Shown piece by piece: positions 8,209 to 16,973 of a stretch of DNA of 64,000 nucleotides. The DNA comes from Falsiroseomonas sp051860665 (GTDB taxonomy: Bacteria; Pseudomonadota; Alphaproteobacteria; Acetobacterales; Acetobacteraceae). Every line of letters begins with the position of its first letter. Position 1 is the stretch's first letter. The stretch spans positions 186,001 through 250,000 of the forward strand of contig NZ_JBHYDM010000002.1 in assembly GCF_051860665.1 (NCBI RefSeq), in the 5' to 3' direction. Under the pieces are notes generated by a model. It had not been told where the DNA came from and made no database searches. It was given only the letters and a program-made list of their open reading frames with translations. A program made the position numbers and the translations under genes.

Positions 8209-11200
8209 ATGGTGCTCTCGGACGTCTCGATCAAGCGACCGGTCTTCGCGACCGTGATCAGCCTGATGCTCATCGTGCTGGGCCTCGCCTCCCTGATGAA
8301 GCTGCCGGTGCGCGAATATCCGGCCATCGACCCGCCCGTGGTCTCCATCACCACCACCTATCTCGGCGCCTCCGCCGGCGTGATCGATACCCAGATTACC
8401 GAGATCATCGAGGCCGCGGTGGCGGGGATCGAGGGCATCAAGGTGATGACCTCGCTCTCCCGCGACGAGCGCAGCCAGGTCACCATGGAGTTCCAGCTCT
8501 CCCGCAACGTCGATGCCGCGGCGAATGACGTGCGCGACCGCGTGGCGCGCGCGCTCGCCCGCCTGCCGGATGCGGCGGATACGCCCGTGGTGCAGAAGGT
8601 GGATGGTGATGCGCGGCCCATCCTCTGGGTGGCGCTGACCTCCGACCAGCTCTCGGGCATGGAGCTGACCGAGATCGCCCGCCGCCGCTTCGCCGACCAG
8701 CTGGCGATCGTCGAGGGCGTGGCGCAGGTGCTGGTGCTGGGCGAGCGCAAGCCGTCGATGCGCATCTGGCTGGACCGCCAGGCGCTGGCCGCGCGCGGCC
8801 TGACCGTGCAGGACGTGGAGGATGCGATCCGCCGCGAGAATATCGAGCTGCCGGGCGGCCGGATCGAGGGCAATGCGCGCGAGCTGACGGTGCGCACCGA
8901 TACCCGCATCAGCGACCCGGCGCAGTTCCGCCAGGTGGTGCTGGCCCGCACCGGCGGCGGCCAGGTGCTGCTGGGCGACGTGGCGCAGGTGGAGGTGGCG
9001 CCGGAGGATACCCGCGGCGGCTATCGCATCAATGGCAAGTTCGGCATCGGCCTCGGCATCCTGCGGCAGTCCACCGCCAATACGCTCTCCGTCGCGGATG
9101 GCGTGAAGGCGGAGGTGGAGCGCATCCGCAGCAGCATCCCCGATGGCGTCGAGGTGGTGATCGGTTACGACGAGAGCACCTTCATCGCGCAGTCGATCTA
9201 CGAGGTGGAGCATGCGCTGATGATCGCGCTGATCCTCGTGGTCGTCGTGATCTTCTTCTTCCTGCGCTCCTGGCGCGCCACCATCATCCCGGCCGTCGCG
9301 ATCCCGGTCTCCATCATCGCCTCCTTCATCGCGCTGGCGGCCCTCGGCTTCTCGCTGAACGTGCTGACGCTGCTGGGGCTGGTGCTGGCCATCGGCCTCG
9401 TCGTGGATGACGCCATCGTGGTGCTGGAGAATATCCACCGGCGGATCGAGGAGGGGGAGGCGCCGCTGCTCGCCTCCATCCGCGGCGCGCGGGAGATCGC
9501 CTTCGCCGTCATCGCCACCACGCTGGTCCTGATCGCGGTCTTCGTGCCGCTGTCCTTCATGGGCGGCAATACCGGGCGGCTCTTCACCGAATTCGGCTTC
9601 GCGCTGGCGGCCTCCGTGCTCTTCTCCGGCCTCATCGCGCTGACGCTGACGCCGATGATGTGCTCGAAGCTGCTCAAGGCGCATGAGGGCGAAAGCTGGC
9701 TGGTGCGCTGGACCGAGCCCTTCTTCCTCGGCATGAACTGGGTGCTGCGCACCACGCTGCGCCGGGCGCTGGCCGCGCCCGTGCTGACCATGGGCGCGGT
9801 CGCGGCGCTGACCGCGCTCGCCGCGCTGCTCTTCGTCGTCCTGCCCAAGGAATTCGCGCCGACCGAGGATCGCGGCGTCATCATCATCCCGACCACGGGG
9901 CCGGAGGGCGCCTCCTTCACCTATACCAACGAGCATGTGGAGCGGGTGGAGCGGGTGCTGCGGCCCTTCGTGGAGAGGGGCGAGATCGCCTCGCTCTTTG
10001 CCACCGTCGGCGGCTTCCAGCGCCCGGCCCAGGCGAACCAGGCGAATATCTTCATGCGCCTGGCCCCCTGGGACCAGCGCGACCGCAAGCAGCAGGTGAT
10101 CGCGGCGGAGATGATGCCGGGACTGCTCGGCATTCCCGGCGTGCGCGCCTTCGCGCTGAACCCGCCCTCGCTCGGCCAGCGCGGCTTCCAGCCGCCGGTG
10201 CAATTCGTCATCGGCGGGCCGGACTACAACGTGCTGGTGCAGTGGCGCGATGCCTTCCTGGAACGCGCCCGGCAGAATCCGCGCCTGCTGAACCTCGACA
10301 GCAATTTCCGCGAGACCAAGCCCGAGATCCGCGTCGAGATCGACCGCCGCAAGGCCGCGGAGCTCGGCGTCTCCATCCAGTCCATCGGCCGCACCATCGA
10401 GACCATGCTGGGCTCGCGCGAGGTCGGCACCTATGTCGAGGCCGGGCAGGAATACAAGATCCTGCTGCAGGCGCGGGAGGAAGACCGCGCCAGCCCCTAT
10501 GACCTGCAGAACATCTTCGTCCGGACCAGCAATGGCGGGCAGCTCGGCCTGATCGCGGGCTCCGGCTCCACCCAGGGCGGGCTGGTGCCGCTGTCCAATG
10601 TGGTGACGCTGACCGAGCGCGCCCGGCCGCAGAGCCTGTCGCGCGAGGACCGGGTGCGCGCCATCACCATCAGCGCCTCGCTCGCCCCCGGCTATACGCT
10701 GGGGGAGGCGCTGGCCTTCATGGAGGGCGTGGCGCGGGACGTGCTGCCGCCGGAAGCGCGCATCAGCTATCGCGGCCAGAGCCTGGAGTTCAAGGAAAGC
10801 TCCGGCGCGCTCTACATCACCTTCGCCCTCGCGCTGCTGGTGGTCTTCCTGGTGCTGGCGGCGCAGTTCGAGAGCTTCATCCACCCCTTCATCATCCTGA
10901 TGTCGACGCCGCTCGCCGTCACCGGCGGGCTGCTGGCGCTGCATGTCACCGGCCTGACGCTGAACATCTTCAGCCAGATCGGCCTGGTGCTGCTGATCGG
11001 GCTGATGGCGAAGAACGGCATCCTGGTGGTGGAATTCGCCAACCAGCTGCGCGACCGGGGCCTCTCGGTGCATGACGCGGTGATGGAGGCCTCGGTCGCC
11101 CGGCTGCGGCCGATCCTGATGACCTCCATCGCGACCGCCTTCGGCGCCCTGCCGCTGGCCATGGCGACGGGGGCGGGGGCGGAGAGCCGGGAGGCGCTGG

Positions 11201-11370
11201 GCGTGGTGATCGTCGGCGGCGTCACCTTCTCCACCATCCTGACGCTCTATGCCGTGCCGGCGCTGTACCTGCTGCTGGCGCCCTTCACCAAGCCGATCGG
11301 CGCCATCGCCCAGAAGCTGTCGGAGCTGGAGCGGCAGCAGCCGGTGCACCACCCCGCGCCGGCTGAGTGA
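8209..11370 (+). CDS. RND family efflux transporter permease
   Basis: A 1053-residue inner-membrane drug/proton antiporter of the AcrB/MdtB class. The N-terminus IKRPVFATVISLMLIVLGL, large periplasmic loops after TM1 and TM7, and the TM4 signature with paired acidic residues (GLVVDDAIVVLENIHR) are present, as is the second-half LMAKNGILVVEFANQLRDRG. Length matches the HAE-1 family. It is paired with the adaptor gene upstream. The substrate is not predictable. A very long open frame on the opposite strand across this gene is a GC-rich shadow, not a gene. Confidence 0.95.
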   Translation: MVLSDVSIKRPVFATVISLMLIVLGLASLMKLPVREYPAIDPPVVSITTTYLGASAGVIDTQITEIIEAAVAGIEGIKVMTSLSRDERSQVTMEFQLSRNVDAAANDVRDRVARALARLPDAADTPVVQKVDGDARPILWVALTSDQLSGMELTEIARRRFADQLAIVEGVAQVLVLGERKPSMRIWLDRQALAARGLTVQDVEDAIRRENIELPGGRIEGNARELTVRTDTRISDPAQFRQVVLARTGGGQVLLGDVAQVEVAPEDTRGGYRINGKFGIGLGILRQSTANTLSVADGVKAEVERIRSSIPDGVEVVIGYDESTFIAQSIYEVEHALMIALILVVVVIFFFLRSWRATIIPAVAIPVSIIASFIALAALGFSLNVLTLLGLVLAIGLVVDDAIVVLENIHRRIEEGEAPLLASIRGAREIAFAVIATTLVLIAVFVPLSFMGGNTGRLFTEFGFALAASVLFSGLIALTLTPMMCSKLLKAHEGESWLVRWTEPFFLGMNWVLRTTLRRALAAPVLTMGAVAALTALAALLFVVLPKEFAPTEDRGVIIIPTTGPEGASFTYTNEHVERVERVLRPFVERGEIASLFATVGGFQRPAQANQANIFMRLAPWDQRDRKQQVIAAEMMPGLLGIPGVRAFALNPPSLGQRGFQPPVQFVIGGPDYNVLVQWRDAFLERARQNPRLLNLDSNFRETKPEIRVEIDRRKAAELGVSIQSIGRTIETMLGSREVGTYVEAGQEYKILLQAREEDRASPYDLQNIFVRTSNGGQLGLIAGSGSTQGGLVPLSNVVTLTERARPQSLSREDRVRAITISASLAPGYTLGEALAFMEGVARDVLPPEARISYRGQSLEFKESSGALYITFALALLVVFLVLAAQFESFIHPFIILMSTPLAVTGGLLALHVTGLTLNIFSQIGLVLLIGLMAKNGILVVEFANQLRDRGLSVHDAVMEASVARLRPILMTSIATAFGALPLAMATGAGAESREALGVVIVGGVTFSTILTLYAVPALYLLLAPFTKPIGAIAQKLSELERQQPVHHPAPAE

Positions 11371-11401
11371 GGTAGGCGCGGGCGGCGCGCCGCGCTAAAT
11401 C

Positions 11402-11423
11402 CTCCCGAATACATCTTCGGGAG
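11402..11423 (+). promoter_or_regulatory. Hairpin occluding the ribosome-binding site
   Basis: ctcccgaa (11402-11409) pairs with ttcgggag (11416-11423) around a 6-nt loop. The right arm contains the only good Shine-Dalgarno sequence (gggag) for the GTG start at 11432, 8 nt downstream. Folding would hide the ribosome-binding site. A regulatory effect is inferred. Confidence 0.45.
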
Positions 11424-11431
11424 AGTCCGGC

Positions 11432-13129
11432 GTGGCGCATGCGGCAGTCCAAAGTTCCAACGGCATCGAACCCCGCACCGGCGGCCAGCTTCTCGCCGAT
11501 GCGCTGGTCGCCAATGGTGCGACGCATGTCTTCGCCGTGCCGGGCGAAAGCTACCTCGACCTGCTGGATGGCCTCTACAACCAGCGCAACCGCATCGAGC
11601 TGGTGACCTGCCGCTTCGAGGCCGGCGCAGTCCATATGGCCGAGGCCCATGGCAAGTTGACCGGCAAGGCGGGCGTGGCCGTGGTGACCCGCGGCCCGGG
11701 TGCCTGCCACGCCGCCATCGGCGTGCATGTCGCCTTCCAGGACAGCACCCCGCTGGTCCTGCTGGTCGGCCAGATCCCCATGAACGAGACCGACCGGGAA
11801 ACCTTCCAGGAGGTGGACTACCGCCGCTTCTTCGGCCCCATCGCCAAGTGGGTGACGCAGATCGACGAGGTTTCCCGAATTCCCGAGCTGATCGCCCATG
11901 CCTTCGACGTCGCGACCAGCGGGCGGCCGGGCCCGGTGGTGGTGGCGCTGTCGGAGGAAATGCAGAAGCACCTGGCCAGCGTGCCGGATATCGGGCCGGG
12001 CGCGGTCATGCCGGCCCATCCGGCGCCGGCGGCACTGGACCGGATGATGGAGATGCTGGGCAAGGCGGAGCGCCCGCTGGCCATCCTGGGCGGCAGCGGC
12101 TGGACCACCGAAGGCAAGGCCGCCATCCGCGACTTCCTGGTGGGCAACGACATTCCCGTGGCCGTGTCCTTCCGCCGCATGGGCCTGTTCGACGGCACCT
12201 CCGCCCATTATGCGGGCGATCTCGGCGTCGGCGCCGATGCCGGGCTGGTCGCCAAGGCGCGGGAGGCCGACCTGATCCTGGCCTTCGGCACCCGCCTCGG
12301 CGAGCCCGTCAGCCAGGGCTACACCCTGTTCGATTTCGCCGGGCGCCAGCCGATCATCCAGGTCCACCAGGACCAGGCCGAGATCGGCCGGGTGCATCGC
12401 GTGGCGCTGGGCATCACCGCGGATGTCAACGCTTTCGCGAGTGCCGCCGCCGCCCTGCCGCGCATCGCGCAGCCGCGCTGGGGCGAATGGCGCAAGGCGG
12501 TGCGGGCGCAGCGGGAGGCGCAGGCCAAGGCGCCGGAGTATGAGGGCCCGCTGAACCTGGCGGTGGCGCTGCAGGAACTGGAGAAGGTGCTGCCGGCGGA
12601 TACCATCTACACCTCGGATGCCGGCAACTTCGCCACCTGGCCCAACCGCTTCATGCATGTCCGGGAGGGCCAGGATTTCCTGGGCCCGACGAACGGCGCC
12701 ATGGGCTACGGCATCCCGGCGGCGATCGGCGCGGCCATCACCCATCCCGACCGCACCGTGGTCTGCTTCGTCGGCGATGGCGGCGCGCTGATGACGGGGC
12801 AGGAGATGGCGACCTGCTTCCACCACAACGCCGCGCCCATCATCCTGGTCTTCAACAACGGCATGTACGGCACCATCCGCATGTACCAGGAGCGCACCTA
12901 TCCCGGCCGCGTCTCCGGCACCAAGCTGACCAACCCGGATTTCGCCCGCTTCATCGAGGCCTTCGGCGGCCATGGCGAGGTTGTGGAGGCCACCGACGAA
13001 CTGGTGCCCGCCTTCCAGCGCGCCAAGGCCAGCGGCAAGGCGGCGATCATCGAGATCCGCATGAACCCGGAGCAGGTGACCAACCGCGCCACCATCACCC
13101 AGCTGCGGGCGCAGGCGCAGAAGGCCTGA
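11432..13129 (+). CDS. ThDP-dependent enzyme (acetolactate synthase-like)
   Basis: A 565-residue thiamine-diphosphate enzyme with the three-domain layout of acetolactate synthase, glyoxylate carboligase and benzoylformate decarboxylase. The cofactor-activating Glu is in CRFEAGAVHMAEAHGK, and the Mg-ThDP motif runs from VGDGGALMT to FNNGMYGT. The gene is not next to a small regulatory subunit, so a catabolic rather than branched-chain biosynthetic role is more likely. GTG 11432 is used because gggag lies at the right distance; that site is part of a hairpin. The exact 2-oxo acid substrate is unknown. Confidence 0.88.
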   Translation: MAHAAVQSSNGIEPRTGGQLLADALVANGATHVFAVPGESYLDLLDGLYNQRNRIELVTCRFEAGAVHMAEAHGKLTGKAGVAVVTRGPGACHAAIGVHVAFQDSTPLVLLVGQIPMNETDRETFQEVDYRRFFGPIAKWVTQIDEVSRIPELIAHAFDVATSGRPGPVVVALSEEMQKHLASVPDIGPGAVMPAHPAPAALDRMMEMLGKAERPLAILGGSGWTTEGKAAIRDFLVGNDIPVAVSFRRMGLFDGTSAHYAGDLGVGADAGLVAKAREADLILAFGTRLGEPVSQGYTLFDFAGRQPIIQVHQDQAEIGRVHRVALGITADVNAFASAAAALPRIAQPRWGEWRKAVRAQREAQAKAPEYEGPLNLAVALQELEKVLPADTIYTSDAGNFATWPNRFMHVREGQDFLGPTNGAMGYGIPAAIGAAITHPDRTVVCFVGDGGALMTGQEMATCFHHNAAPIILVFNNGMYGTIRMYQERTYPGRVSGTKLTNPDFARFIEAFGGHGEVVEATDELVPAFQRAKASGKAAIIEIRMNPEQVTNRATITQLRAQAQKA

Positions 13130-13138
13130 GGCGGGCCC

Positions 13139-13165
13139 GCCGGGCTGGATCTCCTCCAGCCCGGC
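13139..13165. terminator. Strong GC-rich hairpin after the ThDP enzyme gene
   Basis: gccgggctgg (13139-13148) pairs perfectly with ccagcccggc (13156-13165) around a 7-nt loop. It lies between the ThDP enzyme stop and the convergent small-peptide gene, so it may serve both directions. There is no T-run. Confidence 0.6.
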
Positions 13166-13171
13166 TCAGGG

Positions 13172-13366
13172 TCAGGGATCGACCTGGATCAGCTCATCGC
13201 TCTCGCCGCCAGCCGCGCCGCCATCGCCCTGGCCTGGATCGACGAAGATCGGCTCCCCCGGCTGCACCGGGGTATAGGTCCCGGTCTGCGGCACGACGCT
13301 GATGCCGCCCACGACCTGGGTGAGCGCGGCATCATCAAGCGGCTGGGCGGGGTGTTCCGCGGACAT
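13172..13366 (-). CDS. Small peptide with double-glycine-type leader
   Basis: A 64-residue peptide. Residues 10-21 (LDDAALTQVVGG) have the Leu/Ala/Leu/Val spacing and terminal Gly-Gly of leaders cut by C39 peptidase transporters. The 43-residue remainder (ISVV, Pro- and Gly-rich, acidic, ending QVDP) has no Cys, Ser-rich or Lys-rich core, so it is not an obvious lantibiotic or pore-former. The start is well supported: ATG 13366 follows aggagcagga. No peptidase-transporter or modification enzyme lies in the window. Export and signalling or bacteriocin roles are speculative; it could also be an uncut small acidic protein. Confidence 0.6.
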   Translation of the reverse strand: MSAEHPAQPLDDAALTQVVGGISVVPQTGTYTPVQPGEPIFVDPGQGDGGAAGGESDELIQVDP

Positions 13367-13465
13367 GGTCCTGCTCCTGCTGTGGTGGACAAGTTTCTAC
13401 AACAGGCCCTTGTCACCACACCAGTTGCGCAGGGCCTCTCGCCGGGAGAGGCCCTTTCTATCGCC

Positions 13466-14437
13466 CTATTCCGGCTGCAGCCCGGTGGAGCGCACCAGCT
13501 CCTGCCACAGCGCGCGCTGAGTCCGCAGCAGGGTGCCGAGCTCGGCGGGCGTGCCGGGGAAGGGGGCGTTGCCATTGGCGGCCAGGCGCTCGACCATCGC
13601 GGGCTTCTTCAGCCCCTCGTTGATCGCGGCGTTCATGCGCGCCACGATCGGCTCCGGAATGCCGCGGGGCCCCATCAGCGCGGAGAAGCTCGGCAGGTCG
13701 TAATCCGCCACGCCCTGTTCCTGCACGGTGGGGAATTCCGGTGCCAGCGGCCAGCGCGTCGGGCTGGTGACCGCGAGCGCCCGCACCTGGCCGGCGCGGA
13801 CCGTGGGGATGATGCCGGCAAAACTGTCGAAGACCAGCTGGATATTGCCGGCGATCAGATCCGCCAGGGCCGGCGCCGCGCCGCGATAGGGCACATGGGT
13901 CAGCTCCGTGCCGGTGCGCTGCATGAACAGCACGCCCAGCATGTGGTTGGCGCCGCCCGCGCCCGCCGAGCCGTAGTTCAGCTTGCCCGGATTGGCCTTG
14001 GCATAGGCCACCAGCTCCGGGATGTTCCGCACCGGCAGGCCGGGATGGACGCAGACCATCGCCGTGCCCGTGGCGAAGCTGGCGATGGCGGTGAAGTCGT
14101 CCACGCCCTCATAGCCCGGCGTCTTGAACAGCAGCGGCGCGCCGAGGTGGGAGGAGGGGCTGGCCAGCATCACCGTATAGCCATCGGGGGCCGATTGGGC
14201 GACATGCGCCGTGCCGATGGTGCCGCCGGCGCCCGCGCGGTTGTCCACCACCACGGCCACGCCCAGCCCCTCGGAAAGGGCCTGCGCCTGCAGGCGCCCG
14301 GCGATGTCGCTGGCACCGCCGGGCGGGTAGGGGACCACAAGGCGGATCGGCCGCGCGGGCCAGGCGGGTTGGGCCAGTGCGGGCGTGGCGAGCAGACCTG
14401 CCGCAAGGGTGGGCAGGTGACGGCGGCGAAGCATCAT
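13466..14437 (-). CDS. Bug-family (TctC-like) substrate-binding protein 2
   Basis: A 323-residue periplasmic receptor with a basic N-terminus (MMLRRRHLPTL), a hydrophobic core and cleavage after ALAQ; the mature protein starts PAWPARPIRLVVPYPPGGAS. Family features such as THVPYRGAAPALADLIAG and a C-terminal ALWQELVRSTG are present. It lies 73 bp downstream of the second gamma-glutamyltransferase on the same strand, so it may deliver a substrate for that enzyme. No TctA/TctB genes are present. Either of two adjacent ATG codons (14437, 14434) could be used. Confidence 0.92.
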   Translation of the reverse strand: MMLRRRHLPTLAAGLLATPALAQPAWPARPIRLVVPYPPGGASDIAGRLQAQALSEGLGVAVVVDNRAGAGGTIGTAHVAQSAPDGYTVMLASPSSHLGAPLLFKTPGYEGVDDFTAIASFATGTAMVCVHPGLPVRNIPELVAYAKANPGKLNYGSAGAGGANHMLGVLFMQRTGTELTHVPYRGAAPALADLIAGNIQLVFDSFAGIIPTVRAGQVRALAVTSPTRWPLAPEFPTVQEQGVADYDLPSFSALMGPRGIPEPIVARMNAAINEGLKKPAMVERLAANGNAPFPGTPAELGTLLRTQRALWQELVRSTGLQPE

Positions 14438-14510
14438 GCGACTCCAGAAGGGCCATGAACCGCCCAGTTGGATGCAAGATGGGGGCCGCCGGCAAGCCCC
14501 GCCGGCCGGC

Positions 14511-16298
14511 CTATCGCCCGACGGCGTAGCCCTGCATGCCGCGCGGATTGGCGCCGGCGAAAAGCTGGCCATCCTCCTCCTGCCGCGCCGCGCTCAGGCG
14601 CCCCTCGGACCATTCGCCGCCCATATCCACCTGGTGGCCGCGGGCGGTCAGCATGCGGGCGACTTCCGGCGCATAGCGGCCTTCCAGCACCACCTTGCCG
14701 GGGCGGGCAACGCGCGGCCAGAAGCTGCTCGGCCAGTGTTCCGTGTGGAAGGCGGGCGCGTCGATCGCCTGCTGGATGTTCAGCCCGTGATCCACCATGC
14801 GGGACAGCATGATGGGCTGCCACTGGTCCTGCTGCTCACCGCCCGGCGTGCCGAAGCTCATCCAGGGGCGGCCGTCCTTCAGCACCATGGCGGGGGAGAG
14901 CGTGGTGCGCGGCCGCTTGCCCGGCTTCAGGCCGTTCGGCAGGGACTCGTCCAGCCAGAACATCTGCCCGCGCGTGCCGAGGCAGAAGCCCAGCCCCGGC
15001 ACCGCCGGGGAGGACTGGAACCAGCCGCCGGAGGGCGTGGCCGAGACCATATTGCCCTGGCTGTCGATGACATCGACATGGCAGGTATCCGCGCCCGAGA
15101 CGCCAAGGCGCGCCACCGTGGGCTCGCCGGCGCCGGGAGCGCGGGTCAGCATCTCGATCCGGCTGGCGGCGTCGTGGTCCACCCAGGGGGTGGCGAGGCC
15201 GGGCAGGGTGCCGGGGCGCAGGTCCAGGCTCGCCGCCTCGCCGATCAGCTTGCGGCGCTCTGCCGCATATTCGTCGGAGAGCAGGTGGTGGATCGGCACA
15301 TCGACGAAGTCGGGGTCGCCGTAGAAAGCCTCGCGATCGGCGAAGGCCAGCTTCATGCATTCGATGACGGTGTGGACGAACTGCTCGCCCAGCGGGTCCA
15401 TGGCGCCGATATCGAAACCCTCGAGCAGCGCGAGGGTCTGCAGCATGGCCGGGCCCTGGCTCCAGACGCCGCATTTCAGCACGGTGTGGCCGCGATAGTC
15501 GCGGCGCAGCGGGGCCTCGGTGCTGGCGCGCCAATGGGACATGTCGTGGGCCGTCAGCACGCCCTTGTGGCGCTGGCCGGAGGCATCGAGCAGCGCGTCA
15601 CGCGCGAAGAAGTCCCCGATCGCCTCGGCGACGAAGCCGCCATACCAGGCATTCCGCGCCGCCTCGATCTGCGCCACGCGGTCATGGCCCGCCGCCTCCG
15701 CCTCCCGCAGCACCCGCTCCCAGGTCCTTGCCAGCGTCGGATTGGCGTAGAGGCCGCCGGCCACCGGGCCGCCGTTGCGCAGCCAGATCTCCGCCGAGGT
15801 CGGCCATTCGGATTCGAACAGCGGCTTCACCGTGTTCAGCGTGGCGACCACGCGCGGCACATAGTGGATGCAGCGATGGGCATAGCCGATGGCGTAGGAC
15901 AGCACGTCGCGCAGGGACCAGGTGCCGTAGTCGCGCAGCATCAGCGCCCAGGCATCGAAGGCACCGGGCACCATGGCGGGCAGGAAGCCGGTGCCGGGGA
16001 TCAGGTCCAGGCCCAGCTCGCCCTTCACATGCGCCACCGTCAGCCCCGCCGGCGCCACGCCCTGGCCGCAGATCACGCGCTGCGCCCCGGCCTTGGCGTC
16101 GTGGATGATGATCGGGCAGTCGCCGCCCGGCCCGTTCAGATGCGGCTCCGCCACCTGAAGGGTGAAACCGGCGGCCACCGCCGCGTCAAAAGCATTGCCG
16201 CCCCGCTCCAGCACCGCCATGCCGACCTGCGAGGCAATCCAGTGGGTGGAGGCGACGACACCGAAGGTGCCGGCGATCTCGGGGCGCGTCGTGAACAT
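14511..16298 (-). CDS. Gamma-glutamyltransferase family protein (copy 2)
   Basis: A 595-residue gamma-glutamyltranspeptidase-family Ntn-hydrolase, somewhat longer than copy 1 and clearly divergent from it. The processing-site Thr is in the segment GADTCHVDVIDSQGNMVSAT, and the large-subunit start VASTHWIASQVGMAVLERGG is typical. Late motifs SFGTPGGEQQDQWQPIML also fit. No signal peptide is seen, so it is probably cytosolic; such homologues often act on amides other than glutathione. A Bug binding protein follows 73 bp downstream. ATG 16298 begins four residues before the conserved core. Confidence 0.9.
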   Translation of the reverse strand: MFTTRPEIAGTFGVVASTHWIASQVGMAVLERGGNAFDAAVAAGFTLQVAEPHLNGPGGDCPIIIHDAKAGAQRVICGQGVAPAGLTVAHVKGELGLDLIPGTGFLPAMVPGAFDAWALMLRDYGTWSLRDVLSYAIGYAHRCIHYVPRVVATLNTVKPLFESEWPTSAEIWLRNGGPVAGGLYANPTLARTWERVLREAEAAGHDRVAQIEAARNAWYGGFVAEAIGDFFARDALLDASGQRHKGVLTAHDMSHWRASTEAPLRRDYRGHTVLKCGVWSQGPAMLQTLALLEGFDIGAMDPLGEQFVHTVIECMKLAFADREAFYGDPDFVDVPIHHLLSDEYAAERRKLIGEAASLDLRPGTLPGLATPWVDHDAASRIEMLTRAPGAGEPTVARLGVSGADTCHVDVIDSQGNMVSATPSGGWFQSSPAVPGLGFCLGTRGQMFWLDESLPNGLKPGKRPRTTLSPAMVLKDGRPWMSFGTPGGEQQDQWQPIMLSRMVDHGLNIQQAIDAPAFHTEHWPSSFWPRVARPGKVVLEGRYAPEVARMLTARGHQVDMGGEWSEGRLSAARQEEDGQLFAGANPRGMQGYAVGR

Positions 16299-16394
16299 TC
16301 GGGGGCAATTCCGTCTGGCGTCTTGAGGGCTTCTTGAGATCGGCGATAGGCGCAGGCAGAAGCGTCACGGTCAATATTGCGGTGCGCAAGAACG

Positions 16395-16973
16395 ATGCTG
16401 GTGCCTGTGGTGGGGCCCTCCGGGGCGGGCAAGGATACGCTGATGGCGGCGGCGCGGGCGCGGCTGGCCGGGGATGCCCGTTTCGTCTTCGCGCGCCGCA
16501 GCATCACCCGCCCGGCCGAAGCGGGCGGGGAGGATCATGACCCGCTGAGCGAGGCGGATTTCCGCCGGAGGCAGGCGGAGGGCGGCTTCCTGCTGTGGTG
16601 GCCGGCGCATGGCCTGCTCTACGGCATACCGCGCGACATCGAGGCGCGGCTGGCAGAGGGCCGGGTGGTGGTGGCGAACCTGTCGCGCACCGTGCTGGCC
16701 GAGGCCGCTTCACGCTTCCCGCTGCGCATCCTGAACATCACCGCCCCGCCCGCGGTCCTGGCCGCACGGCTCGCCGCGCGTGGCCGCGAGACCGAGGCCG
16801 ACATCGCCGCCCGCCTGGCGCGGGAGGCGGCGCTGCCGCCGGGGCTGGAGGTGGAGACCGTGCTGAACGACGGCAGCGTGGAGGAGGGCGTCGCGCGCGT
16901 CCTCGCCGCGCTCAGCCGAGCAGCGGCAGACGCTCGGCCAGCAGGAAGGGCGCACCCGGCCCCGCCTGGGTGA
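16395..16973 (+). CDS. phnN: Ribose 1,5-bisphosphate phosphokinase PhnN
   Basis: A 192-residue P-loop kinase that makes PRPP from ribose 1,5-bisphosphate, the last step that returns C-P lyase product to metabolism. Walker A is GPSGAGKDT near the N-terminus, followed by RRSITRPAEAGGEDHD and the guanylate-kinase-like body. ATG 16395 places the P-loop at the normal distance. Unlike the other phn genes it is on the plus strand and converges on the DUF1045 gene; the two coding regions overlap by 62 bp at their 3' ends. Confidence 0.9.
   Translation: MLVPVVGPSGAGKDTLMAAARARLAGDARFVFARRSITRPAEAGGEDHDPLSEADFRRRQAEGGFLLWWPAHGLLYGIPRDIEARLAEGRVVVANLSRTVLAEAASRFPLRILNITAPPAVLAARLAARGRETEADIAARLAREAALPPGLEVETVLNDGSVEEGVARVLAALSRAAADARPAGRAHPAPPG

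Noticed and set aside
7972..11352. Very long open frame on the minus strand across the RND permease
   Set aside because: It is a His/Arg-rich low-complexity shadow created by third-position GC bias opposite a well-conserved pump gene.
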